From NCBI RefSeq assembly GCF_000564855.1, contig NZ_AYXG01000184.1, positions 1 to 64,000 of the forward strand: 64,000 nucleotides of DNA, given 5' to 3'. The DNA is from Actinokineospora spheciospongiae. GTDB lineage: Bacteria; Actinomycetota; Actinomycetes; Mycobacteriales; Pseudonocardiaceae. The notes beneath the pieces were generated by a model. The model was not told the origin of the DNA. It worked only from the letters and a program-made list of their open reading frames with translations, and searched no databases. Every line of letters begins with the position of its first letter. Within the stretch, counting starts at the first letter, position 1. Position numbers and translations under genes: made by a program. This document shows positions 28,014 through 38,028 of this stretch, piece after piece.

Positions 28014-30791
28014 TCAGGTCCTCCTCAGTTCGACGAGGCGGCGCAGTTCGGCGTTCGACAGCTCGCTCAGCGCGGCCTCGCCGCCGCCGAGCACCGCCGA
28101 GGCCAACTCCTGCTTGGACTCCAGCAGGGTGGCGATGCGCTCCTCCAGCGTTCCCTGCGCGATCAGCCGGTGCACCTGCACCGGGCGGGTCTGGCCGATC
28201 CGGTGCGCCCGGTCGGTGGCCTGGTCCTCGACCGCCGGGTTCCACCAGCGGTCATAGTGCACGACGTGGTCCGCGCGGGTCAGGTTCAGTCCGGTGCCCG
28301 CAGCCTTGAGCGAGAGCAGGAACACCGGGACCCTGCCGTCCTGGAAGTCGGCCACCATCTCCTCGCGCCGGGGCACCGGGGTGCCGCCGTGCAGCAACTG
28401 GGTCGGCACGCCCCGATCGGCGAGGTGGCGTTCGAGCAGCTTCGCCATCTGGACGTACTGGGTGAACACCAGCACCGCCCCACCCTCGGCGACGATGGCC
28501 TCCACCAGGTCGTCGAGGGCTTGCAGCTTCTCCGACCGCGACGCGGAGGCGTCGGCCTCCTTGAGGTGGTGCGCCGGGTGGTTGCACACCTGCTTGAGCC
28601 CGACCAGCAACTTGAGCACCAGCCCCCGGCGGGCGATCCCGGTGGCGCCCGCCTCGATCTCACCCATCACCCCGTCGACCACCCGCTGGTAGAGGGCGGC
28701 CTGCTCCGGGGTGAGCGACACCGGGTGGTCGGTCTCGGTCTTGGGCGGCAGCTCGGGTGCGATCCCGGGATCGGACTTGCGGCGGCGCAGCAGCAGCGGG
28801 CGGACCAACCGGGCCAGCCGCCGCGCGGTCGCGCCGTCCCGCTCGACCTCGACCGGCCGCGCCCACCGGTCCCGGAACTCGCCGACGCGGCCGAGCAGGC
28901 CGGGGGTCGTCCAGTCCAGGATGGACCACAGCTCGGTCAGGTTGTTCTCCACCGGCGTACCGGTCAGGGCCACCCGCGCCCCGGCCGGGATCTCCCGCAG
29001 CGCCTTGGCCGTGCCGCTGAGCCGGTTCTTGACGTGCTGGGCCTCGTCCGCCACGACCATGCCCCAGTCGTGCGCGGCCAGGGTCGCGGCGTCGACGCGC
29101 ATCGTGCCGTAGGTGGTGAGCACAAAACCCCGGTCGGCGCCCGCGAGCGAGCGGGCCCCGCCGTGGAAGCGCCGGACCGGGGTGCCCGGGGCGAACCGGG
29201 CGACCTCCCGCTCCCAGTTGCCCAGCAGCGAGGCCGGGCACACCACCAGCGTGGGTCCGGCCGTCGCCGGGTCCAGCGCGCGCCGCAGGTGCAGCGAGAT
29301 GAGCATGACGGTCTTGCCCAGACCCATGTCGTCGGCGAGGCAGCCGCCGAACCCCAGCGAGGTCATCCGGTCCAGCCAGCGCAGACCGCGCCGCTGGTAG
29401 TCGCGCAGGGTGGCCCGCAACGCCTCGGGCTGACCCAGCTCCTCCGGGCCGCCGTCGGGCTCGGAGATCCGCTCGACCAGCTCGCCGAGCCACCCGTCGG
29501 CCACCGCCTCGACCCGGTCCCCCTCGACCACGGCGCTCCCGATCAGCACCGCGCCCAGGGCGTCGAAGGCAGGCAGGGCGGGCAGGGACCGTTCCCTGGC
29601 CCGACGGGCCAACTCCGGCTCGACCAGCACCCAGCGCCCCCGCAGCCCGACCACCGGGCGGGACTTGGCGACGGTGTCCATCTCGGCATCGGTCAGCGGC
29701 TCACCCGCGAGCGTCAACTGCCAGGACAACGGCATCGGCGGCGCACCGCGCAGGTGCGCGGCGACATCGGCGGGGCGCTCCCCGGAAGAGGGCACCAACA
29801 CCCGCGCGTTGAGGTCACGCGAAAGCCCCGGCGGCCACTCCAGGTCGACACCCGCAGCGGCCAACCCGGCCTCCGCCCCACCGAGCAGGTCGGCCACGTC
29901 CTCGTCGAGCAGGTCGAGCCGCACCGGCTCGGCATCGGCGAGCAGGCTCTCCAGCGGCGACCACACCCGCGCGGCCCGGCGCACGGCCAGCATCGCCTCG
30001 AAGGTCGCCCGCTCACCGAAGCCGTGGTCCCCACCCGCCCACAACTCCTCGGCGTCGATCACCCTGGTCGGGTCGGCCAGGTCGCGCAGCCGCACAACCG
30101 CGTGGAACCGCCCCCGCTCGAAGTCATCCCCGGGCACGACCAACCGCAGGGCGACCCGCAACCCGGTGTCCACCCCGGCGGCAACCTGCACGGCCCACTC
30201 ACGCAGGTCCAGGTCGGCGGCCACCGGCGCGGCGGAGGCGTACCGGTCATCCCCGGTGACCCGGGTGGCCCCAGCGGTACGCGGCAACGCATCCGCGACG
30301 GCGTCGTAGAAGGCTCGAAGCAGCCCCTCCGGCTCCGGCAACAGCGGAACGGCGGCGGCCGGGTCCACCGGCACCGCGTGCGCGGCAGCGGGCATCGCCG
30401 CCGCCAACGCCCGCAACCGCTCGATGTCCGCCACGTCGAACGGCCCCATCCGCCACGCGGCAAAGCCCTCCGGCGAAACCCCGGGCAACAGCCTGCCCCG
30501 CGCCGCCAGGTGCAACGCGGTGGCCGCCGCCACGGCGTAGAAGGCCGCCGCCGGGTGCGCCCGGTCGTCCGCGCGCGCGGCCAGCAACAGCGGCAGCGCC
30601 CGGTCGAAGGGCAGCCGCCGAGCCCGAACCGGCCGCACAACCACCCCGGCCTCAGCCGGAACGGCCATCTCCACCTCGACGGACTCGCCGAAGTCAGCCC
30701 CCGGGTCGCGCTCGGAATCCCAGAACAACACCGCACCCGAGCCTGCCGGATCACCCGGCTCGAAGACCACCGCGCACCGACCCGAACCCAA
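28014..30791 (-). CDS. SNF2-family DEAD/DEAH helicase
   Basis: The 925-residue protein has an N-terminal SNF2-associated region (FRxWRMGPFDVADIERL-like), then helicase motifs: LADDMGLGKTVMLISL (I), VVADEAQHVKN (II, DEAQ), ALTGTPVENNLTELWSILDW (III), VFTQYVQMAKLLERH and LLSLKAAGTGLNLTRADHVVHYDRWWNPAVEDQATDRAHRIGQ (V-VI, abbreviated). TTG 30791 is chosen as start: GAGGAGG precedes it by four bases and the operator-like repeats lie just upstream. A GTG-started open frame reaching 30878 would run through these repeats. Transcribed with the SWIM gene. SNF2 enzymes of this class translocate on double-stranded DNA. Confidence 0.9.
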   Translation of the reverse strand: MGSGRCAVVFEPGDPAGSGAVLFWDSERDPGADFGESVEVEMAVPAEAGVVVRPVRARRLPFDRALPLLLAARADDRAHPAAAFYAVAAATALHLAARGRLLPGVSPEGFAAWRMGPFDVADIERLRALAAAMPAAAHAVPVDPAAAVPLLPEPEGLLRAFYDAVADALPRTAGATRVTGDDRYASAAPVAADLDLREWAVQVAAGVDTGLRVALRLVVPGDDFERGRFHAVVRLRDLADPTRVIDAEELWAGGDHGFGERATFEAMLAVRRAARVWSPLESLLADAEPVRLDLLDEDVADLLGGAEAGLAAAGVDLEWPPGLSRDLNARVLVPSSGERPADVAAHLRGAPPMPLSWQLTLAGEPLTDAEMDTVAKSRPVVGLRGRWVLVEPELARRARERSLPALPAFDALGAVLIGSAVVEGDRVEAVADGWLGELVERISEPDGGPEELGQPEALRATLRDYQRRGLRWLDRMTSLGFGGCLADDMGLGKTVMLISLHLRRALDPATAGPTLVVCPASLLGNWEREVARFAPGTPVRRFHGGARSLAGADRGFVLTTYGTMRVDAATLAAHDWGMVVADEAQHVKNRLSGTAKALREIPAGARVALTGTPVENNLTELWSILDWTTPGLLGRVGEFRDRWARPVEVERDGATARRLARLVRPLLLRRRKSDPGIAPELPPKTETDHPVSLTPEQAALYQRVVDGVMGEIEAGATGIARRGLVLKLLVGLKQVCNHPAHHLKEADASASRSEKLQALDDLVEAIVAEGGAVLVFTQYVQMAKLLERHLADRGVPTQLLHGGTPVPRREEMVADFQDGRVPVFLLSLKAAGTGLNLTRADHVVHYDRWWNPAVEDQATDRAHRIGQTRPVQVHRLIAQGTLEERIATLLESKQELASAVLGGGEAALSELSNAELRRLVELRRT

Positions 30792-30819
30792 AACGCCTCC
30801 TCGCCGCCGACCGCCTCCA

Positions 30820-30843
30820 GTACAGTGTACCGTATCCAATACG
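30820..30843. promoter_or_regulatory. Operator-like double inverted repeat before SNF2
   Basis: GTAC-AGT-GTAC (30820-30830) and CGTAT-CCA-ATACG (30831-30843) are two perfect inverted repeats side by side, 29-52 bp before the proposed SNF2 start. TACACT on the minus strand overlaps the first and may be the -10 box. The second matches the CGTAY-N3-RTACG pattern upstream of the tetR and DrrAB genes. Confidence 0.6.
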
Positions 30844-30912
30844 CGCACGTCTCCAGGTCGCTCGAGAACCACCGGCACAACCGCCGATCACCCCCATAGA
30901 CCCTCTGTCCGA

Positions 30913-31023
30913 CTACCAGCCGCCCGAATACCCACCGGCGCAGCGGGCCGGGGTGGTCGAGGCGGGGGTGGCGGTCAGCGCGAGGGCAGAGGTGGCGACG
31001 ATCCGGGTGAGGGTTCTACGCAC
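30913..31023 (-). CDS. Possible 36-residue signal-peptide-like peptide (doubtful)
   Basis: GTG 31023 opens VRRTLTRIVATSALALTATP followed by ASTTPARCAGGYSGGW and a stop. It looks like a signal peptide with almost no mature part, so it may be the remnant of a secreted protein. It lies between the exporter terminator and the SNF2 promoter. No homologue is recognised. Confidence 0.25.
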   Translation of the reverse strand: MRRTLTRIVATSALALTATPASTTPARCAGGYSGGW

Positions 31024-31097
31024 CGGTGCATCCCCGAGGGTCGGGGTGCGAACAGAGGACTGCCCCGGCGGATGGAGGGGCCCGCCGGGGCAGCCTC

Positions 31098-31122
31098 GGT
31101 CTGTTCCAGCGTGGAACGGACC
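31098..31122 (-). terminator. Hairpin after the DrrAB-like operon
   Basis: GGTCTGTTCCA (31098-31108) pairs with TGGAACGGACC (31112-31122) over 11 bp with one G-T wobble and a GCG loop, six bases beyond the permease stop on the minus strand. Confidence 0.7.
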
Positions 31123-31127
31123 GCCCG

Positions 31128-31954
31128 TCAGTCGCTCAAGGACGCGTAGCGGCGCACCGCGAGCGGCAGGAACACCGCCAGGATCACCAGCGGCCAGACC
31201 ACCGCCATGAGCGAGGCGTTCGCCACCACCCACGAGTCGCCGCCCCAGCCGGGGTTGCCGAACAGCACCCGGGTGGCGGTCACCGTGGACGACAGCGGGT
31301 TCCACTCGGCGATCGCGCCCAGCCAGCCCGGCATGGTCGACGGCGCGACGAACGCGTTGGACAGGAACCCCAGCGGGAACTCCAGGGTCTGCACCCCCGC
31401 GACCGCCTCCTGGCCGCGCATGACCAGGCCGAGGAAGATCCCGACCCAGATCAGCGCGAACCGCAGCAGCAGGATCAGGCCCATGGCGCCCAGGGTGGCG
31501 CCCACCGAGCCGTTGGCCCGCCAGCCGATCGCCAGGCCCACCAGCATCATCACGACCAGGGTGACGACAGCGAAGAGCATGTCGGCCACCGCCCGGCCGA
31601 TCAGGATGGCCGCGGGCGCCATCGGCATGGAGCGGAAGCGGTCGGTGACGCCGCGCTCCACGTCGGTGGAGATGGCGATGGTGGTCATGCTGATGCCGAA
31701 GATCATGGTCATGGCGAACATGCCCGGCATCAGGAACTCGCGGTAGCTGCCGCCGTCCGGCACGGCCATGGCGCCGCCGAAGAGGAAGGCGAACATCAGG
31801 ACCATGACGATGTTGAACGCCAGCGAGGCGATCAGGGTGGCCGGGTTGCGCACCCAGTGCGCCAGGCTGCGCCCGGTCAAGGTCACCGAGTCGGTCAGGA
31901 CGTTGCCCAAGCCGCCGCCGGTCGCCGCCGGGGCGGGCCGGTCCAGGGTCGCGG

Positions 31955-31958
<4 letters not shown>
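31128..31958 (-). CDS. ABC-2 type drug exporter permease (DrrB-like)
   Basis: The 276-residue membrane protein has six predicted helices, with the ABC-2 membrane motifs FLFGGAMAVPDGGSYREFLMPGMFAMTMIFG and ERGVTDRFRSMPMAPAAILIGR typical of DrrB-family permeases. The GTG start overlaps the ATPase stop as GTGA, with GGAGG nine bases upstream, so ATPase and permease are made together. It exports hydrophobic small molecules, in known cases anthracyclines. The operon ends with a hairpin. Open frame upstream in the same phase is a shadow of the ATPase gene. Confidence 0.9.
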
Positions 31959-33004
<1,046 letters not shown>

Positions 33005-33044
33005 TGTTGCTCCCCTTCCGTTCATCCCGCCGGAAACGCATCGG

Positions 33045-33082
33045 CGTACAGCATACGGTACACCACTTCGTACGTTGTACGC
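33045..33082. promoter_or_regulatory. Paired TetR-type operators before the exporter
   Basis: CGTAC-AGC-ATACG (33045-33057) and the perfect CGTAC-GTT-GTACG (33070-33082) are spaced 25 bp centre to centre. A TATGCT -10-like box on the minus strand lies inside the first. They share their pattern with the sites at 26463 and 30831. Confidence 0.65.
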
Positions 33083-33099
33083 CAATCGCTGCCCAGCCA

Positions 33100-33660
33100 G
33101 GTTCCCGGCACGTCAGCGCCTACCAGGCGTTCGCCTGGTCCTACGCGGTGAACACCGGTCAGATCACCATCCGGCACGGAATGCGCGGCCCCAGCGGGGT
33201 GCTGGTGTCGGAGCGGGCGGGTGGGCTCGGACCGCCCGTCCGCGCTGCGCCGCACCGCCAAGGCGACCCCGGCCGACGCGGGCGTGGATGCCGCCGACGT
33301 GGTGTTCGCCGACGCCGCGGGCACCCCGGAGTTGGACGCGGCCGAGGTGGCGGCGCCGGCGGAGGTGTTCGGCGCCGGGCGGGCGTCGGTGACCGCGCCC
33401 AAGACGATGACCGGGCGGCTGCACTCGGGTGGGACGCCGCTGGACGTGGTGGCCGCCCTGCTGTCCATTCGGGACGGTGGCATTCCACCATCGGTCAACA
33501 CCACGGGGACCGCGAGCGCGGGCGGCGAGGAACCCGCAGACGTGGGCCCGGACTCCCTGGACACCACGTTCGAGGAGCTGGGCCACGACTCGCCGGCGCT
33601 GCTGGAGACCCAGGGCCGGATCGAGCGCGTCCGCGCGGTGGCGTGGCTGCCGGGCCGCGA
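33100..33660 (+). pseudogene. Relic of a type II PKS: chain-length factor fragments fused to an ACP fragment
   Basis: The frame at 33100-33262 reads AYQAFAWSYAVNTGQITIRH then GMRGPSGVLVSERAGGL, the interior of a ketosynthase chain-length factor (KS-beta). A different frame, from about 33239, reads DAADVVFADAAGTPELDAAE, VTAPKTMTGRLHSGGTPLDV and ALLSIRDGGIPPSVN, its C-terminal part. About 120 residues between the blocks and the last 50 or so are missing. From 33537 the same frame continues into SLDTTFEELGHDSPALLET, an acyl carrier protein around its phosphopantetheine Ser (normally DSLALLET). There is no start and no intact module, so no function is expected. It is the remains of an aromatic polyketide cluster. 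Confidence 0.8.
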
Positions 33661-33738
33661 TTCCTCCTGCTGGGAAGAGTCGACACGAGAGGGGGGTGGT
33701 GCGAGAATTCCCGCCACTGTGCTCCGGGAGGCGGGTTG

Positions 33739-34983
33739 ATGGGGATCGAGACGAGTCGGCGGTCGTTCCTGGCGGTGGCCGGGTTGTTGGGGCTGGCGGC
33801 GTGCGGGTCGAACACGGGGCGGGAGGGGTCGGCGGCGGGGACGTTGCGGCACTGTTACCACGCCTACGGGGAGGACGGGGTGCAGGACGCCGTCCGGCGC
33901 TACGCCGCCGCCTACCCCGGGGCGGAGGTCGAGGTGCAGTGGAACCCCGGGGACTACGACTCCAAGATCGTCACCGCCCTGCAGAACAGCGCCGTGCCGG
34001 ACGTGTTCGAGGCGCAGGTGAAAGTGGACTGGGTGCGGCAGAAGCAGGTCGTGCCGGTGGGCGACCTGCTCGGGGACACCCGGGGTGACTTCGTGGCCGC
34101 CCTGCTCGAATCGCAGACCGTGGACGGGCAGCTCTACGGCATCCCGCAGTCCATCGACACGCAGGTCCTGTTCTACCGGCCCAGCCTGCTCCAGGCGGCC
34201 GGGGTCACCCCGCCGCGGACCGTGGACGAGTTGCTGGACGCGGTCAAGCGGCTCAACACCGGTGGTGTCCGTGGGTTGTTCGCGGGCAACGACGGCGGTG
34301 TCGGCGTGCTGACCCCGCCGCTGCTGTGGGCCGCTGGGCTGGACTTCCTGTCCCCCGACGGGTCCGCGCCGGGGTTCGACGACCCGCGCGCGGCCACCGT
34401 GTTCGGCAAGTTCCGGGAGTTGCAGACCGGCGGCGGGCTGCTGCTGGGCGCCCCCGCCGACTGGTCCGACCCGGGGGCGTTCGTCGACGGCCGGGTCGCC
34501 ATGCAGTGGACCGGGCTGTGGAACCTGCCCAAGATCACCGCCGCGCTCGGGGACGACGTCGGGGTACTGCCGTTCCCCAAGCTGGATGACAGCGGTGCGG
34601 TGTCGGTTCCGGTGGGCGCCTACAGCGCGATGGTGAACGCGCGCAGCGCGGACGTGGAGGCGGCGAAGGCGTACGTGCGGTGGCTGTGGGTGGAGCGGAC
34701 CGACCACCAGACCGAGTTCGCCACCGCGTTCGGCGCGCACGTGCCTGCCCGCAAGAGCCTCAGCGACGAGGCGGAATCGCTGCGGTCGGGGCCCGCCAAG
34801 GACATCGTCGGGTTCGTCGTCGACAGCGGGCGGATCGCGAGCCCGTCCCGGTGGTCGGCGCGGGCGAACACCGCCCTGTCCGACGCGGTGTCGCGGATCG
34901 CGCGCGAGGGGGCGGACGCCGCCACCGAGCTGCGCGCCGCGGTGGAGGTCGCCCGGGGTGAGATCAGCAGGACCGGTCGGTGA
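33739..34983 (+). CDS. Sugar ABC transporter substrate-binding lipoprotein (CUT1)
   Basis: The 414-residue extracellular solute-binding protein starts MGIETSRRSFLAVAGLLGLAAC: a twin-arginine RRSFL motif directly before a lipobox LAAC, so it is probably a Tat-exported lipoprotein. The mature part has family 1 features (YPGAEVEVQWNPGDYDSKI, YGIPQSIDTQVLFYRPSLL, FVDGRVAMQWTGLWNLP). It delivers an oligosaccharide to the two permeases that follow. GGGAGGCGGG precedes the ATG. Its stop overlaps the next start. The nearby glucanase-like and GH9 enzymes could supply sugars, but the ligand is unknown. Confidence 0.92.
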   Translation: MGIETSRRSFLAVAGLLGLAACGSNTGREGSAAGTLRHCYHAYGEDGVQDAVRRYAAAYPGAEVEVQWNPGDYDSKIVTALQNSAVPDVFEAQVKVDWVRQKQVVPVGDLLGDTRGDFVAALLESQTVDGQLYGIPQSIDTQVLFYRPSLLQAAGVTPPRTVDELLDAVKRLNTGGVRGLFAGNDGGVGVLTPPLLWAAGLDFLSPDGSAPGFDDPRAATVFGKFRELQTGGGLLLGAPADWSDPGAFVDGRVAMQWTGLWNLPKITAALGDDVGVLPFPKLDDSGAVSVPVGAYSAMVNARSADVEAAKAYVRWLWVERTDHQTEFATAFGAHVPARKSLSDEAESLRSGPAKDIVGFVVDSGRIASPSRWSARANTALSDAVSRIAREGADAATELRAAVEVARGEISRTGR

Positions 34984-35873
34984 ACCGACGCGGCGCACTG
35001 GCGTTCTGGCTGTTCGTCGGCCCCTTCGCGGCGGGGTTGCTGCTGTTCACCTACGTGCCGATCGGGTGGAGCGCGTACCTGAGCTTCTTCGACGCGCACA
35101 ACACCGTCACCCCGACCGAGTTCGTCGGGCTCGACAACTACACCGACATGCTCACCGACCGGGCGTTCCTCGACAGCATCGGCACGTTCTCCGCGTTCGC
35201 CGCGCTGATCGTGCCCACCACGGTCGTGCTGTCGCTGCTGCTGGCGCTGCTGGTCAACCAGGTGCGGGTGGCGCGGGCGTTCGTGCGGTCGGTGTTCTTC
35301 CTGCCGTTCGCCTGCTCGTACGTGGTGGCCTCGCTGGTGTGGAAGATGTCGCTGTTCTCCGGGGTGGACACCGGGGTGGTGAACACCGTGTTCGGCTGGT
35401 TCGGCGGCGAGCCGCAGGCGTGGGTGGGCACGGTCGACCCGCCGCTGTACTGGGTCGTGCTGGTGACCGTGCGGCTGTGGTTGCAGCTCGGCTTCTACAT
35501 GGTCCTGTTCCTGGCAGCCCTGCAACGCATCCCCGACCACCTCTACGAGGCCGCGTGGACCGACGGCGCGTCCCCGGGGTGGCAGACCTTCCGGCACGTG
35601 ACGCTGCCCGGCCTGCGCGGGGCTCTGGTGGCGGTGCTGGTGCTGAACCTCATCAACGCCTACCAGGCGTTCGACGAGTTCTACAACATCCTCGGTGACG
35701 CGCGCGGCTACCCGCCGTTCGCCCGGCCACCGCTGGTCTACCTCTACTACACCTCCCTCGGTTCCGGCGGCCAGGACCTGGGGCGGGGCAGCGCGGGTGC
35801 CCTCGTGCTGGCGCTGCTGATCGCCCTGGTGACCCTGCTGTCCGGCCGCGTGCTGCGGAGGTCGTCGTCGTGA
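34980..35873 (+). CDS. Sugar ABC transporter permease (MalF/UgpA-like)
   Basis: The 297-residue protein has six hydrophobic helices and the EAA loop YEAAWTDGASPGWQTFRHVTLPGL that contacts the ATPase. The GTG start overlaps the stop of the binding-protein gene, and its own end overlaps the next permease, making one coupled operon. No ATPase gene follows; in actinobacteria such transporters usually share the general ATPase MsiK encoded elsewhere. Confidence 0.92.
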   Translation: MNRRGALAFWLFVGPFAAGLLLFTYVPIGWSAYLSFFDAHNTVTPTEFVGLDNYTDMLTDRAFLDSIGTFSAFAALIVPTTVVLSLLLALLVNQVRVARAFVRSVFFLPFACSYVVASLVWKMSLFSGVDTGVVNTVFGWFGGEPQAWVGTVDPPLYWVVLVTVRLWLQLGFYMVLFLAALQRIPDHLYEAAWTDGASPGWQTFRHVTLPGLRGALVAVLVLNLINAYQAFDEFYNILGDARGYPPFARPPLVYLYYTSLGSGGQDLGRGSAGALVLALLIALVTLLSGRVLRRSSS

Positions 35874-36670
35874 ACCCACCCGTGGGCCACAACCGCACGA
35901 CGGTGTCCCGCGTGCTCGTCCGGCTCGTGCTGGCCGTCGCCGCGGCGCTGTTCCTGCTGCCGTTCGCGGTGATGCTCCGCCAGGGCCTCGCCGAGGACTG
36001 GTCGACCGTCGGTGAGCTGTTCACCGACGACGAGGTCCCGTTCGCCCGCAGCCTGCTCAACTCCGTGATCGTGTCGGTGCCGCAGACCCTCGGCCAGTTG
36101 GTGGTGTGCTCGCTCGCAGGCTACGGCCTCGCCCGCGTCCCGTACCGGCACGCGTCGAAGGTGCTCTACGCGGTGGTCGCCACCCTGATGGTGCCCACCG
36201 CGGTGACGTTCGTGCCGAGCTTCGTGGTGGTGTCGAGCCTCGGTTGGCTGTCGGACCTGCGCGGGCTGATCGTGCCCGGGCTGTTCAGCGCGCTCAGCGT
36301 GTTCCTGTTCCGCCAGTACTTCCTGGACTTCCCGCTCGCGCTGGAGGAAGCGGGCCGGTTGGACGGGCTGAGCCGGTGGGGCGTGTTCTGGCGCGTGGTG
36401 GTGCCCAACTCGACCGGCTTCATCGCGGCGATCGCGGTGATCGACTTCATCGGGAGCTGGAACCAGTTGCTGTGGCCGCTGATCATCGCCCAGGACTCGT
36501 CGACCTGGACGGTGCAGGTGGCCCTGTCGAGCCTGCTGACCGCGCAGAACCCGAAGATCACCCTGCTGTTCGCGGGTGCGGCCGTGTCGATCCTGCCGGT
36601 GCTGCTGGTCTTCGTGCTGCTCCAGCGCCACCTCGTGCGCGGCGTCACCGAGACCGGCCTCAAGGGGTAG
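35870..36670 (+). CDS. Sugar ABC transporter permease (MalG/UgpE-like)
   Basis: The 266-residue inner-membrane protein has six helices and the EAA loop LEEAGRLDGLSRWGVFWRVVVP. It pairs with the upstream MalF-like permease to form the channel. The GTG start overlaps the preceding stop by four bases. The operon has no visible LacI-type regulator or operator, and it ends five bases before the convergent erythromycin esterase. Confidence 0.92.
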   Translation: MNPPVGHNRTTVSRVLVRLVLAVAAALFLLPFAVMLRQGLAEDWSTVGELFTDDEVPFARSLLNSVIVSVPQTLGQLVVCSLAGYGLARVPYRHASKVLYAVVATLMVPTAVTFVPSFVVVSSLGWLSDLRGLIVPGLFSALSVFLFRQYFLDFPLALEEAGRLDGLSRWGVFWRVVVPNSTGFIAAIAVIDFIGSWNQLLWPLIIAQDSSTWTVQVALSSLLTAQNPKITLLFAGAAVSILPVLLVFVLLQRHLVRGVTETGLKG

Positions 36671-36675
36671 TCGGG

Positions 36676-37872
36676 TCAGTCCTGCGGGGCGTCCTTGATG
36701 AACACGACCCCGTCGTGGCTGGCGAGGTGGGCCGGGTCGAGCGGGGCGTAACCGTGGTAGGGCGACACGCGGGGCTCCGCGTCGCCGAGGACGGCCTTGA
36801 GACGGCGGGGGTCGACGACGCACCGGTCGTCCGGGAGCGCGTACAGGAGGCCTTCGAGGGTGTCCGGGGGCGGGGTGTCGACTCCCCGGTGGCGGATCGT
36901 GCCGAGGGCCGTGGTCAGGAAGGCGTACCCGTCGCCGAGGTGGGCGCCGACGATCGCGCCCGCGCTCCACCACCGCAGCGGCAGGCCGCCCATCCGCATG
37001 CTGCTCTCGTCCCGCTGGAGGTGGCCGTTGTGGGCGTGCACCAGTACCGGGCCCCGTTCCGCGAGGGCGAGCAGGTTGGCGGCCATCATCGAATCCCGCA
37101 GGCCCACCAGCCGCGCCATGCGGCTCGGTGACGTGTCGGCCATGCAGGCGTGGTGGCGCAGCAACCCGGTGGCGGTCCGCGCGTACAGGCGAGCCCGGTC
37201 GCACTCGTCCCGCGAGGACACCGCGACCAGGTGCGGTGTCTGCGCGTCGAGCAGGGCGGCCAGGTCGTCGGCGATCAACCGCAACCGCTCGGCCTCGGGC
37301 GTCCGCCCAGCGGACTGCGCGGGGTCCATCATCGCGGCGGGGTCGGTCCACCGGTCGTCGGCGCCGAGCAGGCGGTCGAGGACCTCGGCGGTGCACGGGA
37401 GCAGGTCCATGTCCACCCGGGCCGCGAGGTGGTCGTGGAGCGCGGTGAGGGCCTGCCGGGGGCTCGCGGCGTGGGTCATCTCCAGCGGGCCGTCGATCCC
37501 GGCGAAGCGCACCCGTTCGGAGGCGGGCAGGCCCTCGTTGTGGGCGCGCATCCACCGCACCAGCTCGCGGTTGGCCTCGGACGCGCCGAAGCCGTGGCTG
37601 AACCCCGCCTCCATGACCTCGTCGAGGGTGCCCTTGCCGGAGGTCACGTGGTCGTCCACGACCAGGCCCATCATGCAGTCGCTCTCGACCGCGATCATCC
37701 GGTGGCCCTCCTGCTCGACGAGTTGCCGGAACAGGTCGTTGCGCAGGTGGAGCAGGACGTCCTCACCGTGGGTGGGTTCGCCGAGGGCGAGCACCCGCGG
37801 GCGGTTCGGGAGCAGCCCCATGACGGCGGCGGCGTCAACGGGGTGGGTGGTGTCTGTGAGGCCGGAAGTCAT
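36676..37872 (-). CDS. Erythromycin esterase family hydrolase
   Basis: The 398-residue protein has the Ere family active-site region VLALGEPTHGEDVLLHLRND (conserved Glu and His) and MIAVESD, then AHNGHLQRD in the C-terminal half. Ere enzymes hydrolyse the macrolactone ring of 14-membered macrolides; many actinobacterial members have untested substrates. ATG 37872 is preceded by AAGGC only, but a TACTGT -10-like box lies seven bases upstream, so the transcript may be leaderless. The promoter region is unusually AT-rich (TTTAAATAAG). Together with the ABC-F gene it forms a possible macrolide-resistance pair at distance. Confidence 0.85.
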   Translation of the reverse strand: MTSGLTDTTHPVDAAAVMGLLPNRPRVLALGEPTHGEDVLLHLRNDLFRQLVEQEGHRMIAVESDCMMGLVVDDHVTSGKGTLDEVMEAGFSHGFGASEANRELVRWMRAHNEGLPASERVRFAGIDGPLEMTHAASPRQALTALHDHLAARVDMDLLPCTAEVLDRLLGADDRWTDPAAMMDPAQSAGRTPEAERLRLIADDLAALLDAQTPHLVAVSSRDECDRARLYARTATGLLRHHACMADTSPSRMARLVGLRDSMMAANLLALAERGPVLVHAHNGHLQRDESSMRMGGLPLRWWSAGAIVGAHLGDGYAFLTTALGTIRHRGVDTPPPDTLEGLLYALPDDRCVVDPRRLKAVLGDAEPRVSPYHGYAPLDPAHLASHDGVVFIKDAPQD

Positions 37873-38028
37873 GCCTTTGACAGTATCGTTGAAGTTCTTA
37901 TTTAAACCTTTCCTCCCGTATTTGCAGTACAAAGCGATAAAACCTTCAAGACCGTATACCGGCCAATGCGGTTCGCGCGAGGTCGCGCAACCAGGTGTGG
38001 GCGCGGGTGAGCGGGTGTTCCCGCCGCG
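37873..38028. promoter_or_regulatory. AT-rich promoter region of the esterase gene
   Basis: Bases 37885-37970 are strikingly AT-rich for this genome. On the minus strand they include GGGAGGAAAGG, TTTAAATAAG and TACTGT, the last seven bases before the ATG. No other gene is seen here. Confidence 0.4.

Noticed and set aside
28170-30899. 909-codon plus-strand frame opposite SNF2
   Set aside because: No motif and biased composition; the helicase motifs are all on the minus strand.
33007-33738. N-terminal extension of the sugar-binding protein up to 33007
   Set aside because: The extension is the CLF relic. The real start at 33739 has a ribosome site, Tat motif and lipobox.
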